Assembly (NCBI RefSeq): GCF_022605725.1
Contig: NC_065567.1
Location: 40,589,127 to 40,653,126 of the forward strand
Length of the DNA stretch: 64,000 bases
Reading direction: 5' to 3'
DNA from: Anthonomus grandis grandis
Lineage: Eukaryota > Arthropoda > Insecta > Coleoptera > Curculionidae
Shown here: piece after piece, positions 1 to 12,979 of the stretch
Position numbering within the stretch: position 1 is the first letter of the stretch
Layout: every line of letters starts with the position of its first letter
Position numbers and translations under genes: made by a program
The notes under the pieces: model-generated
What the model saw: only the letters and a program-made list of their open reading frames with translations
The model's database searches: none
What the model was told of the DNA's origin: nothing

Positions 1-3000
1 TGGAAAATTCTTCTGCAACTTTTTCCGAAATTTGTTGCTTTTTGTCTCTACTTGAAAGAGTTTAAATATATTAAAAAGTTTATCAAGATATTTTACTTGG
101 TAAAGACAACAATCCATTAGGAATTAGAAACTTCAGAGATATCTCTTATAAAACAAAGAGGCAATGTTCCAATTGATTCTAGAAAACAAATGGACCGATG
201 TTAAATAATAATGGAACTTTTAAAATGTGTATTATTCGATATCCCCCTAAATAATTTTTGTATGTATTTTAAAAATTTTTTGTCTAAAATCTTCAAAGAT
301 TAAAAATCTTATATCAAAATTTTACCAAATATAGTAGAGTTACAGAGACGTGTTGCTATTTTATCTAAAGTGTTTAAGGTAGACCTTAAGCAATCTAGCA
401 CTAATATATATTTAAACAAAATTTGGAAAGTTTATTACAAAAATGTTAATTTCTGAGTTACGTCACAATTGTTGTCAATATGTGGTGAAACAAAATAAAA
501 CACAGAATGAATGTGATTTTTTTAATGTTACCCCTATATGAGCTGTGTATATATCACAAATTAGTTAAAAAATACTGTGTCCAGAACAACAATTAAAAAT
601 ATACATCATAAAGCCACCAGAGGCTTTAAAAATTATTTAAAAACAGATTAAAAACAATGAGTTACACTAACATCTTGTAGGCAAAGTTTACGTACTTCAT
701 GTTATGGAATATTCGTTCTGTAAGATCTTTGTTTACCATTATTAAATTAGAAAAATTACTTTTAATCCTTTCCTTGGTCCCTTACAATTTTTAAAAACCT
801 TAAAACGCTCCCTTCCTGTATATTCAACATAGAGACGTAAACTTGTCTACAACCTATAAGGACTATAGTTAAACTAGTTTTATATTTAAATAAACAAGCG
901 ACATTAATATTATTGCTATATCGAATAATATTGATTATTTAAATAAGCAAGAGTATTTAGGCGCTCTTTCGAATAACATACAAAATGTAATTTTCTGCTT
1001 TGCTGTAGAAAAGTAGAACTTTGAGTCGGCCCGGCAAAGCAGAATACCTCTACTGCGCCTTGGGTATCAAATTACCTCCGATCTTGATCATTCTGTTCCT
1101 TTCTACGATAGTAATTTACTTTCTTGGTAATTTCTTCTTAAGTTTAATATTTCGAGTCCTATGGATAAATCAATATTTCAAAACATGTCATAACATTTTA
1201 GGATTACAATGTACTGCATTTTAAGGTAAGAATTACTTTTAAAAAATTTTTCCAAAATATTAGGTAATCCAGTATGAGTACCCTTAATCGCTTTTTAGAA
1301 AAATATAGCAACTTTATACATCTATGTATATCACCTAAAAAATAATTTACTGCTAAAATATCGCACCTCAAGGCAATATTATTGGCACAAATATCAAGTT
1401 GATCATTCTTAAAGACGATCCACATACGGAAAATTAAAACAACAATCTACTGGTCGGTTATGAATATACCTGGATATCCTAAAAAATATACATGTAAACT
1501 GAAACAAAAACATTAATATGAAGAAGCTTAAATGCGAGATTATTTTATGTAAATATTGATGTTTTTGATTGGTCGTTCAATTATGTACATGTACGTATAA
1601 GTCGAAAGACATCCATATCCATCTGTATGTGAATATGTAGTAACACAACATAGGGTTAGAGGGTTAAAATATTTAAGCTTAAGACATTTATTTTCAGAAC
1701 GTATAAAACAATTTTTTTAAGTCGACTTAATGATTGTCCTTCGTAAATCAGATCAATAATTTTAAGTCAAGAAAGAATGCCAGGACTGCCGTAGAAACTT
1801 TAGTTTGGTGCAAAGAACATAGGCTTTTTGTTTCATATACATATTTTGATTAGTCTTTGCATAACCAACATGCTATCATAGGAACCTTAACAGTAACCCT
1901 TGCACCGCTTAGGTTCTAGGCGTGAAGCAGGAGGATGTATTCTTTATTATGTATTTTTTACATTTTTTTATGACATATCAATAAGCATGCCTTGTATATT
2001 TCCTTTTTCCAGACCAATAAAATTGTACCACAAATTACATTAATAATATAACCAACCTATAAATATTTGGGACACTAAATTTTAAATAATTGACGATTTC
2101 TTAACATATTGTAGCAGTAAAATTCGTTTTTAGGTAATATCCTAAAGAATATATATTTAAAACATAATATTAATCTTGCATTTTTTGCTGTAGAAGCTAC
2201 GAACTAATCGGTTGTTACTTATATGATTTCAAATTCATAGCATAATACTAACCTAGCATATTTGAGCATTAAATTTATTAAGCTTCCTATAGGGGTAAGA
2301 ACCGTGGCAGGTGCCGATATTGATACGCATTTATTAATTATTGAGTCTCTTCTTCTTTAAGAGTACTTACGCCACTGGGCTTGTTTTGTGGCAGTCACAT
2401 TTGATAAGTTTAATTATTTTGAGCACCAGTAACATGGATGGCATACAACAATAAAGGCATACATTTAATTTTTGTACTTAATAATAATTATATACAATTA
2501 TATGTGCGCATGCATTAAATGTGTAAATCAAAAAACTTAAGAAAATATATTTATGGTAATTAAAAGGATAGTTTATTTTTATATTTTAGAAACTAATAAA
2601 ACTTGTTACACTAGTTCCATTCTAGAGCATCATCAAATAACTGGGAGTAGTATAACCCTCACAGAAAAAACCAGGGTTCAAACGAGCAGCCGAAATCATA
2701 AGGCAGAATGAGGTAAGAACTATTGGAGAATCTGATCATCTGGTTACAACGAAAATCATTTTCCCTTACGTATTCATAAGGTGGCCCATAAAAAAAATCC
2801 AGTAAGCTTTCCGACTTTGAATGCGAAAATTTAAAAGAATATTCGAACCCCTATTCTTTTGTCATATAAATTCATCATCATATTCACATATAAATTCCAA
2901 AACTCTAAATACTTCAACCCCTAAGAGGGGGCAGCATTCAGCCATCTTTTTTTCAATTGGGTATTTTGTAATACAACTTTTGAAAGGGCATTCATTTTTT

Positions 3001-6000
3001 TAAATCGTGTGTTTTTGTTTAAACTTTAGCTACTGGTTCCCCCAATAAAAAATTCAGTTTAATTTTATTGATTCTAATGGACATAACAACTCATATCGTT
3101 TAATCTTCTATATTTTTGAAAATTTATGCCGTTTAGCACAGCAACACCACCACAACATTCTATTTAACTATTTGAAGTATTTCCGGACATTATTAAGAAA
3201 TTCAGATATATTTATAACTTTAACCTCTTTTCAAAATTTAAGAATTTATGTGCTAATATGTCTCTGAAAATAATAGTAGACATCCCCAGGGATTTTTACA
3301 TTTAAAGCCGTAAACCTGCGTAAACTGTTTTTTATTATAGGCTATCCTGTATATTAAACAATTATAAAAAGATTGAGAATTAAAGAGTCTTTGAAAATTA
3401 AAGGTAATTAAAACAACAAATACATCGATTTTTTATTTAGGTATTTCACATTTTGGGTTAGGTTTTTCGGCTTTTTTTTCATTAAGACCGAAATTAAAAA
3501 CTTTAGGAAAAACCTTCACTTTCTTTTTATTTAATAAAAGAGTTATGTTGATCAATTATTTAACAATATTAAATAACTTAATAAACCCAGCTCTGTTGGC
3601 GTACCTAACTTGGGACTTATTGTATATTGCATATTACATTTTGCATTTCTTCTAAATATGCAAATATAATGTAAGCCACCTTACAAAAAGCGAGTGGGGC
3701 AAGTTGATTAGTGGTGCCCCAGATCTTCCAATTCCCTCATGTAAAACGAAATATTTCTAGAATCGATAAGCTTTTTCATTATGAGGATATATTTTCTCTA
3801 AATAGTTGTATTAGCAAATAACCATTTTCACTATTAGTCTGACGGGAAGAGAATTCCTAGTGTATGAGGGAAGCTCGTAGTCAGTGCCTAGAAAAATTGA
3901 GGCTAGTACAAGAGATGTAATTGAGTGGCCGAGTTAATTAAAAATTCTTTCCATTTTTACAAAAGTGGAGATATTTCTGAATGCCTCTCTTTTTAGTCCA
4001 AGTAACAAGGAGTAAACACAAAAACTCGACGAGTTTCTAAACTTAACTTTGCAAGAAGATTCTCTCAATTTTAGTGAAAGTATGAAGCAGTTAATGTTAC
4101 CACATGACCTATATAGGCAAACGTTTAAATATTGACCTGTTGTGGCTAAGAAAACAACTGACTTTATAGTGACGTTTGTTACAATAGTGGGCTTAATTTT
4201 GACGTAATTAAAAAATAAGCAGAATGTTATAGTATGTCTGGAACACAGCCAGTAAATACCGAAAAACAGGAAATGAAAATGGAGAGCATAGAAAAAAAAT
4301 TAATATATTATTCATATTATGTTAGCTGAATTACTGGTTTCAAAAAGACTTTTTCTAGAACAAAGCAATTAGTATTTGCAACTTAATACAGCGATCACAG
4401 AACTAAGTATTGTTAAGTATCGAATAAAGTGAATGAAAGAGAGATTTCTCTCTAGTCAAAACAAATTATATCAAACTTGTTCAATAATTATTAACTGAAG
4501 TAATAATAATTTTTTTTAAGATCGTCGTTAATTTACCTCCTGCCGATATTAATTTTTGATGTAGCCGTATTCTTCAATTCGGTATACCAAAGTATTCAAT
4601 AAGGTCATGTCATTAATTTTTAATATTTTGTCACTAAAAGAAAAGCTACATTTTTTTAAAAGTTTATTTATGTTAATTTATTTATAATTCTCTAAAATTA
4701 TAATAAATTTCCTTTTATTTGTAGCTTGCGTAATAAAATAGCAAGTCAATACAAATCTTTTTTTAAATTAAAAAAATATTTAGGGACTTACTACATAATT
4801 TTTTCCTTACTTGAAAGCCTCCTAAAAAAATCTTATTCGAATATTAGTTTGATTTTCCTCAGTAAATTATTCAGCTTACTATATGTATATGGTCCAATTT
4901 TATATAATTACTTACTTCGTAACTTTTTGATCTACACACCGTATTTAAATGCAAGATTTATGGTCTTAAAAATAACAACCCTCTAATATATTTCTTTGAC
5001 TATATCATATTAACAACAATAACTCAAAAGTAAAAACTATAAAGTTTAACTATAGTCCTTGATTTTTATGTTTTCTATAAGATAATTGATCATTTTTAAG
5101 GTACTTTGAATAAAATATTATAAAGCTATTATTAATAAATATGGAAAAGGCAAAAGTTGAACTACGTTCAAATGTTATTCGTAAAAGTTATCTGATCTAA
5201 ACTAATAAATAGGGTGATTTAAAATTATATTATTTCATATGAATAACTTAATAAACAAATACGAAAAAAAAGTAAAAAAGAATACTAATTTAATACCAAA
5301 TATGTTTAATTATACCATATCTATAATGTAAGTCTTTTTCTTGTCAAAATTATATTACTAAAATCTTAATTATTGGAATGCATAGTACTAATTTTAAAAC
5401 ACCCTACTAAACCATACACTCCGTTTTAACGTCAGATTCATAGTAGACTTTTCAACAATATTATTTAACTGTTAATTAACAATTTATATAAAGACCATCT
5501 AGTATTTACAGTTTTATATATTTATTTACCTATATCAATAAATTTTGAAACCTAAAAAATAATATTACGGTACATACGATGACTGGTTTACAAATCTTTG
5601 CCACATTTTTAAAAGCTTATAGAAGGCTGCTTTTAAACTAAATTCTACATTATATTGGATTTTCCTTCTACAGAGGAATCAAGATACAAATATTTCTTTA
5701 TTTTAATTTATCGATAATTAAAAATAAAGTAATTAGATAAATTAGACATAAACTCTACAAATATTTTAAATGTTAAAGCAATACTTAATAAATAATAGTG
5801 TTATTTTTTTTTATTTAAATATAATAGGACTGTTAAAATGCAAATATTCCTTTCTTAATCAGTGCTGATTTTATGTATATATTAAAAATATATGAACTCT
5901 ATAGAATTTGTCTAAATCTTTGCGGCCTTTCTTTAAGCTAGATCTATAAAATGTATACATCGGTAATATGGGGTCTCTATAATAATTATGTATAATAATA

Positions 6001-6880
6001 AGGCAATGTGTGCCAGTTGGTTTTATAAATCAATTTAAAAAATATGTTGCATATAAATATTACTAAACAAGGGTTAAAATGTTAACTTGATGTTAACTAG
6101 AAAACGAATCCGTCCTGGAATAAAACTTTTGGTAAAGCGCTAAAGCAGTTTTTCGTTGCCTTTATTATTATTCACTTCATGCATCGCATACGTTCCTCTC
6201 TTTCCTTTCTTCTTGGCAGAGGAAGTGCCGCTAATGTACTTAACAGTTTACGGTGTGTGCAAAACATGTGTCCTACTGCTATTACTCTTTCGACAAACTT
6301 TTGTGGCATATTCTTAAGGCGGATGATAAATAAGTAAGTCTTCGTATCTATCACAAGAAAAATCATATTAAATCATTAGTAATTTCAAAATAAAAAAACT
6401 TACATCTTAGTGAACTAATAATATGCATTTTTCTTAAAGGAACAAAATTATAATCATTAACGTAAATCCAAATGAAACCAAAAGACTATTTAACCATCGG
6501 ATATAAAACATTTTGCAATTTTAGTACGGTCCTGTCGCATCATAATTATTGTCCGTAACCAGGAATAAATTCGTAATAAGTAATTTTATTATGTGCGTAT
6601 CTGAAGTCATGGTTATTGGTTAAATGTTGGGCGTGCCAAACTCAACTATGGTAACAATAGTAGAATCTCGTAGAATCTAGTTTAGTTTAATTCAAAAACA
6701 CAAATGGTCCAGGAGACAAGGAAAAAATTCGTTTTCAAGATATATTGGGCTTATTATTTGTTCGAAGTTCGTCCAAACATATTCCTTATCACATTCATCA
6801 TATCAAGTTATTCTTGTTTATACTAAATAAATAGTTTAAATTCCTCAAGACGTACTTGGTTAAAAATGTATTCAGTACAA
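1..6880. other. AT-rich intergenic DNA, no supported gene
   Basis: No convincing coding sequence was found on either strand. The open frames here are short, rich in F, I, L, K, N and Y, and show no recognisable domain. Minor features are short A/T runs and a small hairpin near 4436-4452 (AGAGAGA/TCTCTCT). The base composition suits unconstrained spacer or very old, unrecognisable repeats. Confidence 0.6.
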
Positions 6881-6889
6881 TGTGTAGCA

Positions 6890-7215
6890 GAAATTTAAAG
6901 GGACTGGTTATGTAAGAGAAAGACATACTGGTTCAACAAGAGCAATAGAATGAAAGGTTTATTTTCCTTTAGAAATAACACTTGTACTCAGTATGTCCTC
7001 ATGTTGCAAGAATATTAGGTATTGCTATGGCCTGCGCTATTCCCTGACTTAAATCCTATCGAGCGACCACATTTGGAATATGTTGGAAAGGCGAATCAGG
7101 GAATCCAGACAAAAAAAATTGCTGAAGAGCAATAACTACAAATTGAGCAAAAGGACATTGACATATTAATTAAAAGCAAATGTGGAGCTGTCATTAAGAG
7201 GGAGGTTTTATAAAC
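6890..7215 (+). pseudogene. Tc1-like transposase remnant, internally deleted
   Basis: Two conserved pieces of a Tc1/mariner transposase lie next to each other. At 6893-6945 the translation FKGTGYVRERHTGSTR resembles the link after the N-terminal helix-turn-helix. At 7028-7063 it reads WPALFPDLNPIE, the block with the third catalytic acid, here Glu as in DD34E Tc1 proteins. A one-base shift then gives an IWNMLERRIRES stretch, and LIKSKCGAVIKREVL followed by a stop at about 7210 fits the family C-terminus. The catalytic core with the first two Asp residues is missing, so the copy cannot act. No terminal inverted repeats were recognised. Confidence 0.75.
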
Positions 7216-8020
7216 TCTATTTAAAAACACTTTTTCTTTTGTATTAACCTCACGTTTGTTGTTTTGAGTTTTCGATATTTTAACTTGTCAGGCATTATTA
7301 ATATCAGTATACTATAATTTTTTTTATAAATTAATGCTCAGCGACTTAGCTTTTACTAACAATATTTTCAATATTTACAAATATATTTTAATTGGCCTAT
7401 ATATCTATAGTTAGTTCCATATAGATAAGCTATTTTGGCGCTTCTTTTGATAAAATAAAAGTGCCACTAGTCATAGTTTAAGCAGCTACATATTTCTCTT
7501 TTAATTTCGTATAGTTAATAGATTTAAATGCAACATTTTATATTGGACCATCTTCAACCTATTTGTAAAACCACATTTTAAACGAATATAGAAATATGGT
7601 TGAGTTGATAATGGGCTTAAAATTAGTGGTAAAGGAATTGGAGCAGCAGAAAATTATTATAAAAATATGCAGTCGGATAAATTTAAAACTCTGTCTGGCT
7701 TTTTTTGAAAAAAACTTTTTTCCTCATTTAATCCAAAAGGTATAATATGGTAACAGGTTGTTATAACTATTTTTTTTCTAAATGAAATGAAAGGGGAAAG
7801 CGATGAATGCCCAAGTTAATCAAAAGAAAAGAAGTACTAAAAATAGTGAATGGTTTATGGCCTTAAGAGGGTCTCCAAAAGTTGTTTGATGCCTGGAGGA
7901 ACCTAACCCCTCTTACCTGAAACGCCCAAAGAAGGAATCCTTGACAATGCTGCTAGCTCAAGCCGATGTAAGTTTTAGCTTCTTTCTCAACCAAATGAAC
8001 CAAAATTTCTTAGGTAGTAA

Positions 8021-8040
8021 CCCAACCCAACCCAACCCAA
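8021..8040. repeat. (CCCAA)4 microsatellite
   Basis: Four perfect copies of CCCAA. The unit differs from the insect telomeric CCTAA/TTAGG repeat, so it is read as an ordinary microsatellite. A similar ACCCA-rich run occurs within a gag coding sequence near 51213-51235. Confidence 0.8.
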
Positions 8041-9686
8041 GAGTTACCCAAATAAATGTCAAAGTCAGTATGGCGCCACCAAGTTTTGGATTTTATATAA
8101 TCCTAATGGACGCCCAATATTTATCAAAATTTATTTAGGCAAGTTCAAAACGAAACTTGGAAAACAAAATCAAGGTCAAGTACCGAGTTGGTATACACTA
8201 TTGTTTCCAAATTACCTATGATATTCTAACCTACTCAACTCAAGTGAAAAACAAAATAACAACAGAAAATAACAATTTATTTAAGTCTTGATTATCACAG
8301 CGAATTATGTTATGTTATTTTATTTATCTTTAAGAGGAATAATTATTTAAGTTGGTAATAAGGAACTACAACGGTTAAGTTTCTAATTACAAGAAAAACA
8401 AAGTTGTCAACAGATAACGTGCCATAAAATTAAATTTTCCAAAATGGTTGCACTGTCATTCGTGACCATGCTTATAAGAAATATATCTATAAGAAATATA
8501 TCTAAAAAAAAATACGCAATCAAAAGTGTGGTTGTCAAAATAAAATAAATTATGTTACACCCGAAACTTTTGGGGAATGAAGATTCAATTCGAATTAAAC
8601 TAACAATTTACGTGGCCCGGTATATCTCGCCACGGACATTGACCTAATCAAAAAAAAAGAAAACCCTAACTGTTAAAGTTTCCCCAATCAAAATTACCCT
8701 TTTATTATTTTACTCTAATATTTACTAGCTAATCTGAGAAAATTTGACATCTTAGGAGTAGTCTGAAAATAAATAATATAACCCAAGTATATACTCGTAG
8801 TACTACGAAGCCGGCTGCGTCTTACCTCACAGGAGTCACTTGTCACATATATACGTACTCTTATCAGTAATATTCAATAATAAATTAGCATCGATTAAAT
8901 AATGTCAAATGTAAAACATATTTTATTTTTATCATTTTATTATATTATATTTTTTTTATTTTATATTTTAATATATGTATTCTCATTTAAAACAAAAATC
9001 TTTTAATGATCTATAATAATTCTATCTCAATTTAATTAATTCCATAATCACTTATTAACTTGATATATTTAAAATAACGTATATTGCTAAAGATCTCTAA
9101 TATTCATTGAGTCAAGAGGACACCCAAAAATATTAATTGGCCAGTCAGTCAGAAAGCAACGTTTGAGAGAAATGTGTGTATGTTGTTATGTTGGAAAAAG
9201 AGTTGTGTTTACTGGTTAAACCAGGCTACTAAATTTAATAGTGGTGAATATGTGAGAAATAGTTGATCTTGAGTAGATATGTGGCCATTATGAGAAGTTT
9301 GTATAGATCTGTTTGCGCATCTTGAAGATGCCCGCACAAGTAGGTGTGAAAGCCTCTGTTCAATTAGGAACGAATGCGCAATTCCTCGAGTGCTGTCTGA
9401 CCCATTGGCTAAGAACAACTCTGACAGGTAATAAACTACATTTTAAAGCGTATTTTACACAATAAAATTTTAAATAAACTTTTGAGACAAGTACAGTCGA
9501 ACCTGGTGGGCCTTGGATTATTAAAATAATATAAATATATCCAGCCTTTGAATGAGAAAAATAATTACATCTCCTAACCTAGTCTATAAAGTCATATATG
9601 TATGCATCTCAACTCGATAGATAAAAGTTGTGATAATAAAAATAAAATAAAATAAGTGAATAAAAAAAATTTTTATGTTGTGTCAC

Positions 9687-9878
9687 TTAGCACACACAGC
9701 AGACTACTTCAGATTCGAGACTCTCCCATACATCCAATTCCCAGTCGAAGAAAAACTGCAGGCTTCCAAGCTTCACCTCTTCCACCTCACAAGACGCCAA
9801 GCTCTGGTAGTGGTCCAGGTTAGACGATAGCTCACAGTTGTTTAAAATCTCCTCTAGATTAGAGCCAGTAGAGTACAT
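9687..9878 (-). other. Candidate small coding exon, unidentified
   Basis: An open minus-strand frame of 63 codons, clearly richer in G+C than its surroundings. It is acidic (many Glu and Asp, few Lys) and ends in VVCCVC before a TAA stop. The composition is more protein-like than other short frames nearby. No domain is recognised, no neighbouring exon was found, and there is no clear splice signal. It could be a terminal exon, a fragment of an unrecognised element, or chance. Confidence 0.25.
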
Positions 9879-10801
9879 AACCCCAAAATAAAAGTACCAT
9901 GTGTCATGAAGAAATCAGGTCCGTACAAAAAAAATCCGTCCAAAATCCATGTTATGTAGCTCTAGTAGCCAAAAGAAAAAAAACAACCCTATTGATAAAT
10001 TCAAGAATACCTACTTGTTAATTAAATTATCCCCTGCTAATGCCAATCAGGACCGCCATTTTGCCGATGTTCGAGGGCACGTGAAAAATTTTTAGGTTTT
10101 AAATCGCCATAAAGGCTAGTAAATTCAACAAAAAAACAAATTATAGCATTACGCCCAAAAAGTTGATTTACTATCACCACATTTAGTCAATTATGTCCCC
10201 ATATGGGTAAAATTTACACGAATTTCAAAAAGAACTAAAGCACTCTTCACTTCATGATGGCGGTCTGGAAAAAGGGACGACCGCAGAGGTTAAACCCGTA
10301 TTTAAGCAATCACGCACAAAATGTATTGCCAATCGAAAATAACTTAACTTTTTTTATAAGTACCATAAAACCCTTTATAAAAAAATAAATAACTAAATTT
10401 ATGGCCCAAGGAAGTTGGCAATGAAAATATGTGTCACTATGACACTCAATTTCGATTTTCCCTAGACCAGCTTCAACCAACTTCTTGCTATCTTCCAAGA
10501 AAACTAATATTTACATAAGATAAAAAGAGACAAAAATTAGATAGGTCAGTCCAAGTAAAATCAACCAGGATATCTGGTATGGTCTAGCCAAAATCAGTTA
10601 TTGTACTATGGACAGTACAACATACACAATTGTACATGCCCAATTAATCATTATTCATTATAAAAGAAATAAATAAAGTATGGAATAATCAATATTGGAT
10701 ATAATTTAAATTCTAAAATATTTCTTTAGTCCAGAACCAGGTTTTATAAGAGTATAAATAAAATTTCATTAACAACCAGTACAATAGAAAGCTGGAATGT
10801 A

Positions 10802-11418
10802 CAGGGTGGCCAAATAAGAATGCGAGGTACTGTATCTGGGAAACTATTCATCGTAGAAGCTTGCGATAAAAAAATTTATTACTAAAATGGCCAAGAAAAT
10901 GACCTAGAAAATATTTTCAAGTTTCTAAAATGGCCGCTAGGGGGCGCAACTGCAATCTTGAATCGAGAAAACTGATGTTTCTGTAAATTTTGCTGAATTA
11001 ACCTAACAAAAAAATAGCTGAATATTAAAGTAGAGACTAATACGAACCTTCTTTATTTGAATACTTTTGCTGTATCTCTAAAAATAAAGTGGTGGCGGGT
11101 GTTCAAAAGTTGGCTTAAAACACACCCTGTATACTAAAAACGCCTTAGCCGATTTTATCAAACTTGGGCTAGTTGAAAAGAGCTATTATTAAGCTACGAA
11201 TATTATTATATTTCATGTTTTTTTAGTTTTACATCTCGCCGCTAGAGGGCTTTTTTCGGCTTTCTGACACAAATGACTAATTTTCTCAAAAAACTTAAAT
11301 GCAATGGTATAAATTTTTTTATACAAAAAAATAGCTTAATGACGCCTAAATATGCTTGCGAAAACCGCATCTTAATATCTTCATCCTAACCTAAAATTTA
11401 GGCCAAAGAAAATTTTAT
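10802..11418 (+). repeat. Left terminal inverted repeat of DD41D element 1
   Basis: Reverse complement of about 12980-13596 with scattered substitutions and small indels. The outer 328 bp (10802-11129) begin with CAGGGTG, end with CACCCTG, and are followed by TA, so this outer part has the outline of a small complete non-autonomous element. Similarity continues inward to about 11418, past that inner boundary. Confidence 0.85.
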
Positions 11419-11525
11419 ATGGAAATCCCTTAATATTTATAAAAACTACAAAATAATTTATTTCGAATTTCTTTTATAATGTAAGTTGTGGCCCTATAAA
11501 GGACCGATTTTAAAAAGAAAGGGTT

Positions 11526-12660
11526 TTAATGTCCCCGTAAATGCTCGAAATGCTGACCATCACGCTCTATGCATTGCTGAAGCCTCTCATGGGTAGATAG
11601 AACTGCAGCTTCAATTTCGGCTCTCGGTATGGTATGTATTGCATTACGAATGCGGTTTTTCATATGTTCTCTAGTCGTAGGCTGAGTCTGAAATACAATG
11701 TCCTTTAACCGCCCCCATAAATAGAAATCAAGACAGGTTAAGTCTGGGGATCGCGGAGGCCATGGAAACAGGCTTTCTCTTCCAATCTACCGCTGTTGAA
11801 AAGTGTTATTAATATGCTCTCGCACATTCCTAGCAAAATGTGCTGGACAACCATCCAACTGCAAAAACAAATTTTGCCGGACTTCCAGTGGCACATCTTC
11901 CAGCAACAACGGTAATTGATTTACCAAAAAGTCAAAAAAAACATTGCCATTTAGAGATTGCTCAAAAAAATATGGTCCAATAATGTTGCCTCCAAGTATA
12001 CCACACCACACATTTAAACTTCAGCGCCTTTGGTGCTGAACTTCACGCAACCAATGCGGATTTTCTGCAGACCAATAATGCATGTTATGCAGGTTGACTC
12101 TACCGTCACTATTAAATGTGGCTTCATCGGTCCAAAGAATTTTAAATAAAAAATCTCTGTCCTCGCATATCATGCCTAATATCCAATGGCAATAGTCCAA
12201 CCTACGGTCAAAGTCTGCTTCTTCCAATGCCTGATGTAAATTAACATGATATGGGTGCATTCTATAAATATATTAAAAAAAAAAACTGAACTTAAATAAA
12301 TCCATATATGGCGATGGCTATTAGAATTTACCTATTGTCCTTCAAAATATTTTGAATCGTTGTTCTTGATATGCCTAATTCAAGGGATAATGCTCTTGTG
12401 CTAACATGAGGATTTCCTTCAATATATCCCAGTACGCTGTTAATATTGTCCACATTTCTTCTAATTCTTGGCCGTTGAAACCTAGGCCGAAAACTACAAT
12501 TGGCTCGTAAGTTCGCCACTAATCGGGGAAAAAATCTAATATCGCAAGGACTTCGATTTGGATATCGAGCAGCATAAACTCTTTTTGCTACTGCAGCATT
12601 TTGAAGACATTCAAAATAAATCGCAAGCATATCAACAGCTTCATCGTTCGTAAAACGCAT
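11526..12660 (-). pseudogene. DD41D transposase, one intron, two in-frame stops
   Basis: Cut-and-paste transposase. The chosen start, ATG at 12660, opens MRFTNDEAVDML, the usual beginning of the DUF4817-type N-terminal region. A helix-turn-helix follows (ALSLELGISRTTIQNIL), then the catalytic Asp residues in LWTDEATF, LQLDGCPAHF and PDLTCLDFYLWG. A 70-bp GT-AG intron (12331 to 12262) interrupts the frame in phase 2. Removing it leaves exactly 355 codons to the TAA at 11526. Inside are a TGA near 12012 and a TAG near 11784 where Trp is expected before IGRE. All three acids remain, so the copy is inactive only through the two nonsense codons. An open upstream extension exists, but family similarity starts at the chosen Met. 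Confidence 0.85.
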
Positions 12661-12979
12661 TTTGCAAAAACAAAAAATGCTCAAGTAACGTAAAACTTTT
12701 GACAACTTACTATTGACAATTTGAGGAATGTTTATAATTTAAGTAGACATTTGTTTTGTTGCATTCCATGGCCTGCTTTCTAATAATTATTTTTTTCGTT
12801 ATATATCCATAGTGAATATATAACATAAAATAGGTCTGATTTTTGATATAAGCATTATTAATACTTACCTTTTAGTGATATTAGGTAATATTTTCAAAAA
12901 TGGTAAATTTTGTTTTCAAAAGTAGTGAATTTTAAAAAATTCCAAAATAATTAGTATAAAAAAATTAAAGTTTAAGGGT

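Larger units (their letters stand above)
7216..10799. other. AT-rich intergenic DNA
   Basis: No supported gene apart from the weak exon candidate at 9687-9878. The stretch holds a CCCAA microsatellite, a 15-bp tandem duplication near 8473-8502, and a slightly GC-richer piece at 9110-9430 that ends in a splice-donor-like CAG/GTAATA at about 9426. The last cannot be developed further from sequence alone. Confidence 0.5.

Noticed and set aside
1021..1224. 67-codon plus-strand open frame
   Set aside because: Hydrophobic, AT-driven composition, no domain and no ATG at its start (TTG); chance frame in spacer.
2670..2700. tRNA-like GGTTCAAA box
   Set aside because: No matching A box, acceptor stem or anticodon arm around it.
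4726..4986. 86-codon plus-strand open frame
   Set aside because: Rich in F, I, L, K, N and Y as expected from AT-rich noncoding DNA; no recognisable motif or splice context.
8021..8040. Possible telomeric repeat
   Set aside because: The unit is CCCAA, not CCTAA/TTAGG, and only four copies occur.
7941..8138. 65-codon plus-strand frame containing a NPTQPNP run
   Set aside because: The run comes from the CCCAA microsatellite; its likeness to the gag run near 51220 is a shared microsatellite, not homology.
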